The position numbers and the translations under genes were made by a program. Below the pieces are notes generated by a model that was given only the letters and a program-made list of their open reading frames with translations, was not told the DNA's origin and did no database searches. Shown here piece by piece: positions 12,385-20,002 of a DNA stretch of 64,000 bases (the stretch's first letter is position 1; every line of letters begins with the position of its first letter). Origin of the DNA: Pseudomonas sp. FP198 (GTDB lineage: Bacteria > Pseudomonadota > Gammaproteobacteria > Pseudomonadales > Pseudomonadaceae); the NCBI RefSeq assembly GCF_030687895.1, contig NZ_CP117452.1, positions 434,001-498,000 of the forward strand. Reading direction: 5' to 3'.

Positions 12385-12533
12385 CCTCTTCGCGAGCAGG
12401 CTCGCTCCCACAGGAGGAACGCGGACCCATCCAAAACCAGGTCGGCTATCAGGCCGCCTCGCGCTTTTCGAAAGTGACCCGCTGTAAAAGCGGAACCATA
12501 AGCAGCCGTTACCGCAGAAACGGATATACACAC
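12385..12533 (-). repeat. Dispersed Pseudomonas intergenic repeat, short inverted copy
   Basis: Read on the minus strand, it matches both ends of the 11250-11606 element but lacks its middle 200 bases, as if deleted. Its outer end at 12385-12413 is a REP sequence. Confidence 0.75.
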
Positions 12534-12580
12534 CGATCCTGATAGCGCCGAGTCAGCCAACATTTCCGCTACAGACCCAA

Positions 12581-12610
12581 CGCCATCGCGAGCAAGCTCG
12601 CTCCCACAGG
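12581..12610 (-). repeat. Single REP element
   Basis: One copy of the GTGGGAGCGAGC type, reading inward from the minus strand and not paired locally except with the REP at 12385-12413. Confidence 0.9.
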
Positions 12611-12630
12611 GGATCTCCTGCAGGCGGGTT

Positions 12631-12915
12631 TCAGTGCTCTTCGAGCCCACGTTGCTCAATGACACCGAACACATCGGCCACATCCTGAACCAGAATCCGG
12701 GCGACATTAGTGAGGGTATTGAGATCGCCGGCAGCCGAATCGCGCAGGGTGGTGCAGGCCATGAGCGTCAGGTAATCAAGAGTGGCCTGCAAGCGTTCGC
12801 TGGCGCAGGCGTGAAGCTCGGTCAGTGGCGCGGTGCTGTCGATGAACAGGACGGGTTGGTTGGTGGCGATTGGGGTGAGTGGGGTAAAGCGGCCAAGCAA
12901 TTGTTCGGTTTTCAT
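12631..12915 (-). CDS. Small hypothetical protein, possibly DUF3077-like
   Basis: 94 residues. After a variable N-terminus it has PVLFIDSTAPLTELHACASERLQATLDYL and a long second helix, resembling small Pseudomonas proteins of the DUF3077/DUF6124 kind; the family match is from memory. There is no signal peptide or membrane segment. The ATG at 12915 has an AGAGG ribosome site six bases upstream. That site can pair with an upstream segment (see the leader feature), so translation may be regulated. No functional partner is adjacent. Confidence 0.7.
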   Translation of the reverse strand: MKTEQLLGRFTPLTPIATNQPVLFIDSTAPLTELHACASERLQATLDYLTLMACTTLRDSAAGDLNTLTNVARILVQDVADVFGVIEQRGLEEH

Positions 12916-13113
12916 GACAAACCTCTAACTCAAGAAAAGTAATTGCCACCGTTCGCTGCGAAACAAATTGGGTGGCAGCCATGTGCGGGTTCGCAGACCG
13001 AGGAGTTAGAGAAACCCGGCAGACCCGAAGATCTCCCACACACAGCCGCCATAAAAAGCCGAACGCAGGCGGGATTCGCCTATGTTGACTTCTGACGGTC
13101 GTGATTCTAACTC
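12916..13113 (-). promoter_or_regulatory. Structured leader with alternative anti-Shine-Dalgarno pairing
   Basis: On the minus strand three segments occur in order. Segment 1 is GAGTTAGA (13113-13106), segment 2 is CTCTAACTC (13011-13003), and segment 3 is GAGTTAGAG (12931-12923), which overlaps the ribosome site of the small gene. Segment 2 can pair with 1 or with 3, not both. Segment 2 lies in the loop of a hairpin (stem 12986-12991/13013-13018), and a second hairpin (12945-12950/12971-12976) lies between 2 and 3. The pairing is seen directly; regulatory function is inferred. Confidence 0.5.
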
Positions 13114-13212
13114 ACCAGGGCTGCGAAACCCCTGCCACTGACCAAAGCCAGCAGACCAACCAAACTATAGAGCAGATTTCCCAGGCCAAAATCGACCTGT
13201 AGGACGCACCGC

Positions 13213-13340
13213 GCCCCCGTGGCGAGGGAGCTTGCTCCCGCTCGGGGGCGCAGCCGCCGCAAACCGTTGTATGAGCTAGGTCTGACAAAAGATGGGGCCG
13301 CTTCGCAGCCCAGCGGGAGCAAGCTCCCTCGCCACGGGGC
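13213..13340. repeat. Large REP pair, type GTGGCGAGGGAGC
   Basis: Arms at about 13216-13260 and 13293-13340 are inverted copies of the second REP family, whose arm continues into GCTGGGCTGCGAAGCGGCCCC-like sequence. The centre is not conserved. Confidence 0.9.
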
Positions 13341-13373
13341 GTAAATTCCTACGAGTTTTTAGGACGTGAAATT

Positions 13374-14042
13374 TCAAGTGTTGTGATCGATGTCCAACTT
13401 GCTGAACGTCACCTTGCCGCCTTCGCTGGTATAGCCACTGTTGTCCTGCACATAAACCCCGGCCTTGAAATACAACGGCTTGACCCGCCAGGCGGCGCCG
13501 ACCGTGGTGTACCAGCTATTACCGGCGGCGGTGATGCCCAGGTCGCCGGTGCGATCCAGGTGGATCCGATAAGAAAAGGCCCGGTCAAGCTTCACGCCTG
13601 TCGCTACTGTGATGACCCGGCTTTTGCTGTCATCGGGGCGCATGCGCACCTTGGCGACAATGTTGCCAGTGTTGGTGGCGTCCTTGAATTGGTATTCCAG
13701 CTTCACCATCGGTTTGTTGCTGTCCTTGGCATGGATCTGGCCAATGACAATCTTGCCGCTGCTGGGAACTTGATTGACCACCAGCGTTGCGCGCAATTGA
13801 TTGTCGGCCTCTGGGTAAAGCCAGTTGCGCAGGGTGCCGTCTCGGTAGGTCTCGCGTAGTTCGCTGCGCGGGTAGATCGCGTTTTCGGTCTTGGTGCCGG
13901 TCACCGGCGACCAGAAATACACCGTGCTGCCTTCGGAGTTGAAGTACTTGTCCCTGAATCCATCCACCAGTCGAGGGGTTTCGATGGTTTTCGGCGGGCT
14001 GCCTTCGGGGATGCTCAGGTTCCAAGTTGCTAGATCGACCAT
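13374..14042 (-). CDS. Polysaccharide lyase family 7 (alginate lyase-like), copy 2
   Basis: 222 residues, an entire PL7 jelly-roll domain. The three family motifs are RSELRE (59-64), QIH (102-104) and YFKAGVYVQ (191-199), which carry the catalytic Arg, Gln, His and Tyr of alginate lyases that cleave by beta-elimination. There is no signal peptide: the protein starts MVDLATWNLS directly at the fold. ATG 14042 follows AAGGATCC. It aligns without gaps to the neighbouring PL7 gene, with about 70% identity by hand count. Substrate (polyM, polyG or glucuronan) cannot be fixed from sequence. Confidence 0.92.
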   Translation of the reverse strand: MVDLATWNLSIPEGSPPKTIETPRLVDGFRDKYFNSEGSTVYFWSPVTGTKTENAIYPRSELRETYRDGTLRNWLYPEADNQLRATLVVNQVPSSGKIVIGQIHAKDSNKPMVKLEYQFKDATNTGNIVAKVRMRPDDSKSRVITVATGVKLDRAFSYRIHLDRTGDLGITAAGNSWYTTVGAAWRVKPLYFKAGVYVQDNSGYTSEGGKVTFSKLDIDHNT

Positions 14043-14348
14043 GTTCGGATCCTTTCTGAGAAGAAGAAATGATTTACGCCACAGCCGGAGGCTCTAAGAC
14101 GCGCTTTCTGCGGACGCCAGCAGGAATGCGGACAAACATTTGGCACGTTCGTACGGCGGAGGTTTGGCGTCAGCAGTCCGTCAGAGTAGGGATTGGCGAT
14201 TTTGTGCCGCAGATAGTTGACCGTTGGTCGGTAGCGTCAAAATTTTATTGAACGATGGCTTTTTGGCGGTGCCATTGCCACGTTGATCGAAGGGGAGCGA
14301 GTCGGCGGCGGGCAGGCAGCGATCCATGCTGCTGCTCGGGGGGAAACC
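14043..14348. other. Intergenic gap between the two PL7 genes
   Basis: About 306 bases. It holds the ribosome site of the 13374-14042 gene at its left end and nothing else I can name. No terminator, REP or plausible small gene was seen. Confidence 0.6.
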
Positions 14349-15017
14349 TTAGAGGTTGTGATCGATATCCAGCAGGCTGAACGTGGCTTTTGCACCTTCG
14401 GTGGCGTAGCCAGCGTTGTCCTGCACGTAGACGCCTGCCTTGAAGTACAACGGTTTAGTGCTCCAGGTGTTGCTGACGGTGGCACTCCACTGATAGCCGG
14501 CGCCGTTGATGGTCAAGAGGCCTGCACGGTTGAGGTGGATCAGGTACGAGAACGGCTGGTTGAGCTTGATGCCGGTGGCGATGGTGATGACCTGGCCCGT
14601 GGCGTCGTCGGGACGCATGCGCACCTTGGCGACGATGTTGCCGGTGGAGCTGTAGGTCTTGTACTGGTATTCCAGCTTCACCATGGGGCTGGTGCTGTCC
14701 TTGGTATGGATCTGACCGATCACCAGCTTGCCGGTGCTGGGCACCTGGCCGACGGTCAACGTGGCGGCCAGCTTGTTATCCGCAGCCGGGTACAACCAAT
14801 TGCGCAATGTGCCGTCGCTGTTGGTTTCGCGCAGCTCGCTGCGCGGGTAAATGGCGTTGGCCGTCGTGGCGCCCGTGACGGGGACCCAGAAAAAAACGGT
14901 GCCGGTTTCCGAGTTGAAATACTGGTTCTTGAAGCCTTGTACCAGTTGCGAAGTCTGGATGGTCGCCGGTGGTGCGCCTTCAGGAATGCTCAGGTTCCAG
15001 GTTGCGAGATCGATCAT
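14349..15017 (-). CDS. Polysaccharide lyase family 7 (alginate lyase-like), copy 1
   Basis: 222 residues with the same motif positions as its neighbour: RSELRE 59-64, QIH 102-104, YFKAGVYVQ 191-199. It also lacks a signal peptide. ATG 15017 with CAGGACACACGAC upstream is preferred over an in-frame ATG at 15149, because it gives a start identical to the paralogue. The pair is a tandem duplication followed by divergence. No alginate transporter, uronate pathway or secretion gene is nearby, so how the enzymes meet polymer is unclear. Confidence 0.92.
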   Translation of the reverse strand: MIDLATWNLSIPEGAPPATIQTSQLVQGFKNQYFNSETGTVFFWVPVTGATTANAIYPRSELRETNSDGTLRNWLYPAADNKLAATLTVGQVPSTGKLVIGQIHTKDSTSPMVKLEYQYKTYSSTGNIVAKVRMRPDDATGQVITIATGIKLNQPFSYLIHLNRAGLLTINGAGYQWSATVSNTWSTKPLYFKAGVYVQDNAGYATEGAKATFSLLDIDHNL

Positions 15018-15341
15018 GTCGTGTGTCCTGCGTATCGGGATGTAAAAGGGTGTACGCCGTGTCGGGAGGCTTTGAACCGCCCTTTTGAGCGTCTCGAAAC
15101 GCTGGGTGGGGCTTTTGTTGTTGACCGCTCGGCGAATGTTTGACGTCAATTGTTCGTCGAGGGGGTCATTGCAGTTTCTGTGCCTGAGCAGGGTGACCGT
15201 TAGTCGGCTATTTCGGGCTTTGTCTGGATGATGGCGTCATGACACCTACTGCTTTTCAAAATCCCGGTCTAGAGTGAGATCACTGTATGTTGTCCGTTTT
15301 CCCACGTAGGACGGACATGGCGTCCCGATAAGAGAAGCAGC
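15018..15341. other. Divergent intergenic region, PL7 and c-di-GMP gene
   Basis: About 324 bases between divergent genes, so it must carry both promoters. An AGAGAAGCAGC ribosome site precedes 15342. I could not pick convincing -35/-10 boxes or a repeat. Confidence 0.55.
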
Positions 15342-17465
15342 ATGGAATGCGCGCAACCCCCGTTTGGCGAAGACAGCTCCGTCCTTTTGATTGTTGATGA
15401 CTACCCTGAAAACCTGCTCAGCATGCGAGCGTTGTTGCAGCGTCAGGATTGGCAGGTCATGACCGCGTCCTCGGGTGTCGAGGCCCTCAACCTGCTGCTC
15501 GAACATGACATCGACCTGGTGCTGCTGGATGTGCAGATGCCGGACATGGACGGCTTCGAAGTGGCGCGTCTGATGCGTGGCAGCCAGCGCACGCGGCTCA
15601 CGCCGATCATCTTCCTGACCGCCAACGAGCAGTCCCAGGATGCGGTGATCAAGGGTTACGCCAGCGGCGCGGTGGATTACCTGTTCAAGCCATTCGACCC
15701 GCAGATTCTCAAGCCCAAGGTCCACGCTTTACTCGAGCACCAGCGCAATCGCCGGGCCTTGCAGCGTTTGAGCCAGGACCTGGAAGCTGCCAGGGCGTTC
15801 AATGCCTCGGTGCTGGATAACGCTGCCGAAGGCATCCTGGTGGTGGATGAAAGCGGTTGCATCCGTTTTGCCAACCCTTCGACGTGCCGTTTGCTCAACG
15901 CCACCGCAGACCGATTGGAGGGGATGCCGTTTCTGGATTTCCTGCAGAAACCCCATATTCCCGAGTGGATCGATTCGGATATCCATGCCGCCTATCGACG
16001 TGGCGAAACCTGGCGCTTGCACGACGCCGTGCTGCGCACCGCGCCCGGCCAGCAAGTGTCGGTGGCCTTGTCCTGTGCCCCCCTGCCTTCGGAACAAAAG
16101 GCCATGGTGGTGACGCTTCAGGACATGTCGGTGGTTCGTCATCTGCACCAGCAACTGGAGTTCCAGGCCGTCACTGATCCCCTGACCGGTTTGCTCAACC
16201 GCAGGGGGTTCTATCAGACCGCGGAAAACCTGCTGATGCGCAGCGAACGGCTGGAAAGCAACTGGGTGCTGTTGTACCTGGACCTTGATGGCTTCAAACG
16301 GGTCAATGACTCGCTGGGCCACGATGCCGGCGACCGGGTGTTGCGCTGGGTGTCGGAACAGTTGAAGGCCTGCCTGCGGCCGTTCGATATCCTCGCGCGG
16401 CTCGGCGGCGATGAGTTCACGGCGCTGCTGGATCTTGAGGTGCCCGAGCAGGCAGCGAAGATTGCCGAGAAACTCATCGAGCGCGTCTCGGTCTGCCAGC
16501 AGATCGAAGGCATGGACGTGGCGCTGGGCGCCAGTATCGGCATCGCCACGTACCCGGACTGCGGCTCCAACCTCGACGGGTTGCTTCGCGCGTCCGACAT
16601 CGCCATGTACGAGGCCAAGCGCGCCGGCCGCCAGCAGTATCGTTTCTACGATCACGAAATGAACGGCCGAGCCCGTTCACGGCTGATGCTTGAGGAAAGC
16701 GTACGTTCGGCCATCGAAAACCGCGACTTCAATATGGTCTATCAACCACAGGTCAGCATCCTCGACGGACGGACCCGAGGGTTCGAGGCGCTGCTGCGCT
16801 GGCAGCACCCCAGCGTCGGGGACGTACCGCCGGGCTTGTTCCTGCCGTTGCTGGAGGAGGCTCGGTTGATCAGTCGGCTGGGCAGCTGGATTTACCATCG
16901 CAGTGCGTCCCAGCGCAAAGTCTGGGAGCGGTTGTTTCCCGACGATCTGGTGTTGGGCGTGAGCCTGAGCAGTACCCAGTTCGGCATGCCCAACCTGGTG
17001 ACCGAGTTGCGCCAGGTCCTGGATCGCCATGCGTTGAAGCCGCGGCAGCTGGAGGTCGAGATCACCGAAGACGCGCTGATGCGCAACCCCGACGAAACCC
17101 ATAAGCAATTGCGCCTGCTGCGCCACCTGGGCGTGCGGGTGGCGCTGGACGACTTCGGTTCGGGGCCTTGCTCGCTGGCGCATCTGCGTGATCTCGAACT
17201 CGATACGCTCAAGCTTGATCGGCACTTGATCGCCCGCTTGCCAGACTCGCCAAGGGACGCCGCGCTGGCCGCCTCGGTGATCGACCTGTGCAAGCAATTG
17301 GGCTTGCGAGTGATCGCCGAGGGGGTCGAGACGCCGCAGCAGTATCACTGGCTCAAGGCCCATGGCTGTGAATATGTGCAAGGCTTCCTCGTGGCGCGGC
17401 CCTTGATGGCCGAGGACACAGATGCCTTCGCGCGACCATTCGACTGGAGCGCGGTGCCGGCCTGA
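15342..17465 (+). CDS. Response regulator with REC-PAS-GGDEF-EAL domains
   Basis: 707-residue cytoplasmic protein for cyclic-di-GMP turnover. The REC domain (about 13-130) has acidic pair Asp19-Asp20, phospho-acceptor Asp63 in LLLDVQMPDMDG, and Lys116. A PAS domain follows at about 155-270. The GGDEF domain (285-440) has an intact GGDEF at 355-359, so cyclase activity is possible. The EAL domain (455-700) keeps Glu482 (FEALLRW), EITED, DDFGSG, LKLD and AEGVET, but the asparagine of the usual VNLS motif is Ser541 (GVSLSSTQ), which may weaken phosphodiesterase activity. No histidine kinase is adjacent. Confidence 0.95.
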   Translation: MECAQPPFGEDSSVLLIVDDYPENLLSMRALLQRQDWQVMTASSGVEALNLLLEHDIDLVLLDVQMPDMDGFEVARLMRGSQRTRLTPIIFLTANEQSQDAVIKGYASGAVDYLFKPFDPQILKPKVHALLEHQRNRRALQRLSQDLEAARAFNASVLDNAAEGILVVDESGCIRFANPSTCRLLNATADRLEGMPFLDFLQKPHIPEWIDSDIHAAYRRGETWRLHDAVLRTAPGQQVSVALSCAPLPSEQKAMVVTLQDMSVVRHLHQQLEFQAVTDPLTGLLNRRGFYQTAENLLMRSERLESNWVLLYLDLDGFKRVNDSLGHDAGDRVLRWVSEQLKACLRPFDILARLGGDEFTALLDLEVPEQAAKIAEKLIERVSVCQQIEGMDVALGASIGIATYPDCGSNLDGLLRASDIAMYEAKRAGRQQYRFYDHEMNGRARSRLMLEESVRSAIENRDFNMVYQPQVSILDGRTRGFEALLRWQHPSVGDVPPGLFLPLLEEARLISRLGSWIYHRSASQRKVWERLFPDDLVLGVSLSSTQFGMPNLVTELRQVLDRHALKPRQLEVEITEDALMRNPDETHKQLRLLRHLGVRVALDDFGSGPCSLAHLRDLELDTLKLDRHLIARLPDSPRDAALAASVIDLCKQLGLRVIAEGVETPQQYHWLKAHGCEYVQGFLVARPLMAEDTDAFARPFDWSAVPA

Positions 17466-17507
17466 ATTCGCTACACTGGCGGCCTCCAGTGACTGTGTTG
17501 CCGTCCG

Positions 17508-18011
17508 ATGACCGTGCTCAAATACCTCCAGGGGTACCCCGCCTCGCTGCAAGCCCAGGTGCAGCAACTGATTGCCGAGGATCGGCTGGGCGATTACCTG
17601 CAACAACGCTATCCCGGTCGCCATCCGATCCAGAGCGACAAGGCGTTGTACGGCTATGCGCTGGATCTCAAGCAGCGCTACCTGCGTAACGCGCCGGCCA
17701 TCGACAAAGTGCTGTTCGACAACCGCCTCGACCTGACCCATCGCGCGCTGGGGCTGCATACGGCGGTGTCACGGGTACAGGGCGGCAAGCTCAAGGCCAA
17801 GAAAGAAATCCGCATTGCTTCGTTGTTCAAGGACGCAGCACCCCAGTTCCTGGAAATGATCGTGGTGCACGAGTTGGCCCACTTCAAGGAATCGGACCAC
17901 AACAAGGCTTTCTACCAGCTGTGCGAGCACATGTTGCCGGGCTATCACCAGCTGGAATTCGACCTGCGGGTGTACCTGACCTGGCGGGACCTGCAACAAG
18001 ACAAGGGATGA
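17508..18011 (+). CDS. YgjP-like zinc metallopeptidase-domain protein
   Basis: 167 residues. MIVVHELAHFKESDHNKAF contains the HExxH zinc motif plus a downstream histidine, as in the YgjP/DUF45 (WLM-type) metal-dependent hydrolases. Cytoplasmic, with no signal peptide. ATG 17508 lies 42 bp after the c-di-GMP gene stop, and only 4 bp separates it from the winged-helix gene downstream, suggesting an operon. The substrate is unknown. Confidence 0.88.
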   Translation: MTVLKYLQGYPASLQAQVQQLIAEDRLGDYLQQRYPGRHPIQSDKALYGYALDLKQRYLRNAPAIDKVLFDNRLDLTHRALGLHTAVSRVQGGKLKAKKEIRIASLFKDAAPQFLEMIVVHELAHFKESDHNKAFYQLCEHMLPGYHQLEFDLRVYLTWRDLQQDKG

Positions 18012-18015
18012 GCGA

Positions 18016-18312
18016 ATGGACGTCAGCAAGACCAAGAGCAGCTTCTATCGTCGACTGTACGTGGCTTACCTGATCGACAGCGGCCTGGCCAGCAACATTC
18101 CCGCGCTCACCGAAGCTACCGGCATGCCTCGGCGCACCGCCCAGGATACCGTCGTGGCGCTGGCGGACCTGGACATCCTCTGTGAATTCGAGCAGCAGGA
18201 GGGGGCGCGCAACCATGCCGGGCGGTATCGGATTCGCGATTGGGGGGCGATTGATCGGCGGTGGATCGAGCAGAATCTGCAGCGGATCAAGGCGGTGCTT
18301 GAGTACCCCTGA
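18016..18312 (+). CDS. Winged helix-turn-helix protein (HTH_43-like)
   Basis: 98 residues. The central part, IPALTEATGMPRRTAQDTVVALADLDILCEFEQ, is a helix-turn-helix followed by a wing (RNHAGRYRIRDWG). Its shape and size resemble the HTH_43 winged-helix family. Immediate coupling to the YgjP-like gene (4-bp gap) suggests joint function. Whether it binds DNA at a specific operator cannot be seen. Confidence 0.8.
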   Translation: MDVSKTKSSFYRRLYVAYLIDSGLASNIPALTEATGMPRRTAQDTVVALADLDILCEFEQQEGARNHAGRYRIRDWGAIDRRWIEQNLQRIKAVLEYP

Positions 18313-18333
18313 GCGTTGAGGGTGGCTGGGCTG

Positions 18334-18433
18334 ACGCCTTCGCGAGCAGGCTCGCTCCCACAGAGGCCTGTTGTAAACACAGGATTTGCTGCCACCTGGG
18401 TCCCTTGTGGGAGCGAGCCTGCTCGCGAAGAGG
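18334..18433. repeat. Paired REP element, GCCTGCTCGCGAA subtype
   Basis: Inverted copies at about 18334-18363 and 18405-18433, between convergent genes. Confidence 0.93.
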
Positions 18434-18436
18434 GCC

Positions 18437-18889
18437 TCAGGGCCGATGCATCCCGATGTGCGGAATCCCATCCTCAAGATATTCCACACCCACCACTTCA
18501 AACCCGTACCGCCCGTAATACCCCTGCAGATGCGCCTGGGCCGACAACGAGATCGACACGCCGGGCCAGTGCTTTTCGGCCTGCTTCAAGGCTTTTTCCA
18601 TCAGTGTATGCCCCAGCCCTTGCCCTCGCGCCTCGGGGGCGATGACCACGCGGCCGATCACCACATCGCTGTTTCGCGAATGCGGATCGAGCAAACGAAG
18701 GTAAGCGACCAGGTGGTTGTCCTGCCAGGCCATCAGATGGCAGGTGTCGCCTTCCAGGTCCAGTCCGTCGACGTCCGGGTAGGCGCAGTTCTGTTCGACG
18801 ACGAAGACCTCGGCGCGCAGTTTCAGGATGGCATATAGCTGTTCCTTGCTCAGGTCAGTGTGATGTTTGCAGACCCAGTCGATATCCAT
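18437..18889 (-). CDS. elaA: GNAT acetyltransferase, ElaA family
   Basis: 150 residues. ILKLRAEVFVVEQNCAYPDVDG is the ElaA signature region, and VVIAPEARGQGLGHTLM holds the acetyl-CoA pyrophosphate loop (R-G-x-G-x-G/A) of GNAT N-acetyltransferases. Cytoplasmic. The substrate of ElaA proteins is not known to me. It is transcribed towards the REP pair and stands alone. Confidence 0.92.
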   Translation of the reverse strand: MDIDWVCKHHTDLSKEQLYAILKLRAEVFVVEQNCAYPDVDGLDLEGDTCHLMAWQDNHLVAYLRLLDPHSRNSDVVIGRVVIAPEARGQGLGHTLMEKALKQAEKHWPGVSISLSAQAHLQGYYGRYGFEVVGVEYLEDGIPHIGMHRP

Positions 18890-19149
18890 TTTTTGAATTT
18901 CCCAGAGAACCTGCTGCCGATATTAGGCGTCCTTGCGTCGGAAGTCTCTTTTCAATCGGTCGAAAAATCTGTGATAAAGACCAAAATGCCATCATCGATT
19001 TGTCGCGGTACTGCCTTCTTTATGTAATCTTCAATCCAGCGCTGCGCAGCGGTTTCGATGAGCTAACGTCAGGACCCGGATGCCTTGGGGAGTCCCTTGG
19101 GTTTCGGCTAAAAACAAACCGGGCTTTGAACCCGTCAAGGAAGTCAGGC

Positions 19150-19887
19150 ATGCCGCGATTGCATCGAGCTCTTGCTTTGGTCGGGTTGCTGTTGCTGAGC
19201 CACAACGCCTGTGCACAGAAACTGCGTCTGGTCGCCGATGCCTGGCCACCCTTCACCGACTCGACACTGGTCAATGGCGGTCTGGCGACCGATATCGTCA
19301 CCACCGCCCTGGCGCGCGCCGGTTATGCCAGTGATTTCGAGCAGGTGCCTTGGGCCCGGGCGATGCTGGGGATCAGCGAAGGGCGGTATGACGTGCTGAT
19401 CAACGCTTGGTACGCCGAGGAGCGCACCCATGTGGGCCAGTTCTCGGCCGAGTACCTGCTCAACCGCGTGCGCTTTATCAAGCGCAAGGACGCGCCCATC
19501 GATTTCGAGAATCTGCAGCAGTTGTATGCCTATCCCATCGCCGTGGTTCGTGGCTACGCCTATTCCAAGGCGTTCGATGAGGACGAGAAGATGCAGAAAA
19601 TCCCTGTGCATAATTTTGCGATGGCCGTGCGCATGCTCGCCGCAGACCGGGTGAAGCTGACGCTGGAAGATGAATACGTCGCCCGTTATTACCTGGGCCG
19701 CGAATCCGCCAAGGTGCGCAACGCGGTGGAATTTCTACCCAAGCCGTTGAGTGAAAACAGCCTGCATATCCTGGTCAGCCTGAAGAACCCCGAGCATGAG
19801 CAGATCGTCGCCGGGTTTGATCGGGAGATCGCGGCGATGAAGGCGGATGGGAGTTATCAGAAGTTGTTGAAGGCGCATGGGATGTGA
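19150..19887 (+). CDS. Periplasmic substrate-binding protein, family 3 (amino-acid type)
   Basis: 245 residues. A signal peptide (MPRLHRALALVGLLLLSHNACA) precedes QKLRLVADAWPPFTDS, the typical first strand of SBP_bac_3 proteins, and the domain runs to a C-terminal YQKLLKAHGM. AAGGAAG lies before ATG 19150; the upstream in-frame ORF from 19000 is not supported. No permease or ATPase gene is adjacent, as is common for this subgroup of orphan binding proteins. The ligand is unknown. Confidence 0.88.
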   Translation: MPRLHRALALVGLLLLSHNACAQKLRLVADAWPPFTDSTLVNGGLATDIVTTALARAGYASDFEQVPWARAMLGISEGRYDVLINAWYAEERTHVGQFSAEYLLNRVRFIKRKDAPIDFENLQQLYAYPIAVVRGYAYSKAFDEDEKMQKIPVHNFAMAVRMLAADRVKLTLEDEYVARYYLGRESAKVRNAVEFLPKPLSENSLHILVSLKNPEHEQIVAGFDREIAAMKADGSYQKLLKAHGM

Positions 19888-19908
19888 ACCTGCTGTTCGG
19901 CTGATGGC

Positions 19909-19980
19909 CCCTTCGCGAGCAGGCTCGCTCCCACACTGAAAAATGCCTGCCCTGTGGGAGCGAGCCTGCTCGCGAAGGCG
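19909..19980. repeat. Paired REP element, GCCTGCTCGCGAA subtype
   Basis: Two inverted copies 15 bases apart between the convergent binding-protein and yccS genes. Confidence 0.93.
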
Positions 19981-20002
19981 ATGGCATGGTCGCCACCAAT
20001 CC

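Noticed and set aside
12252..12707. Longer N-terminus for the ParD-like antitoxin
   Set aside because: The extension is translated repeat and REP DNA; the fold starts at the ATG at 12251.
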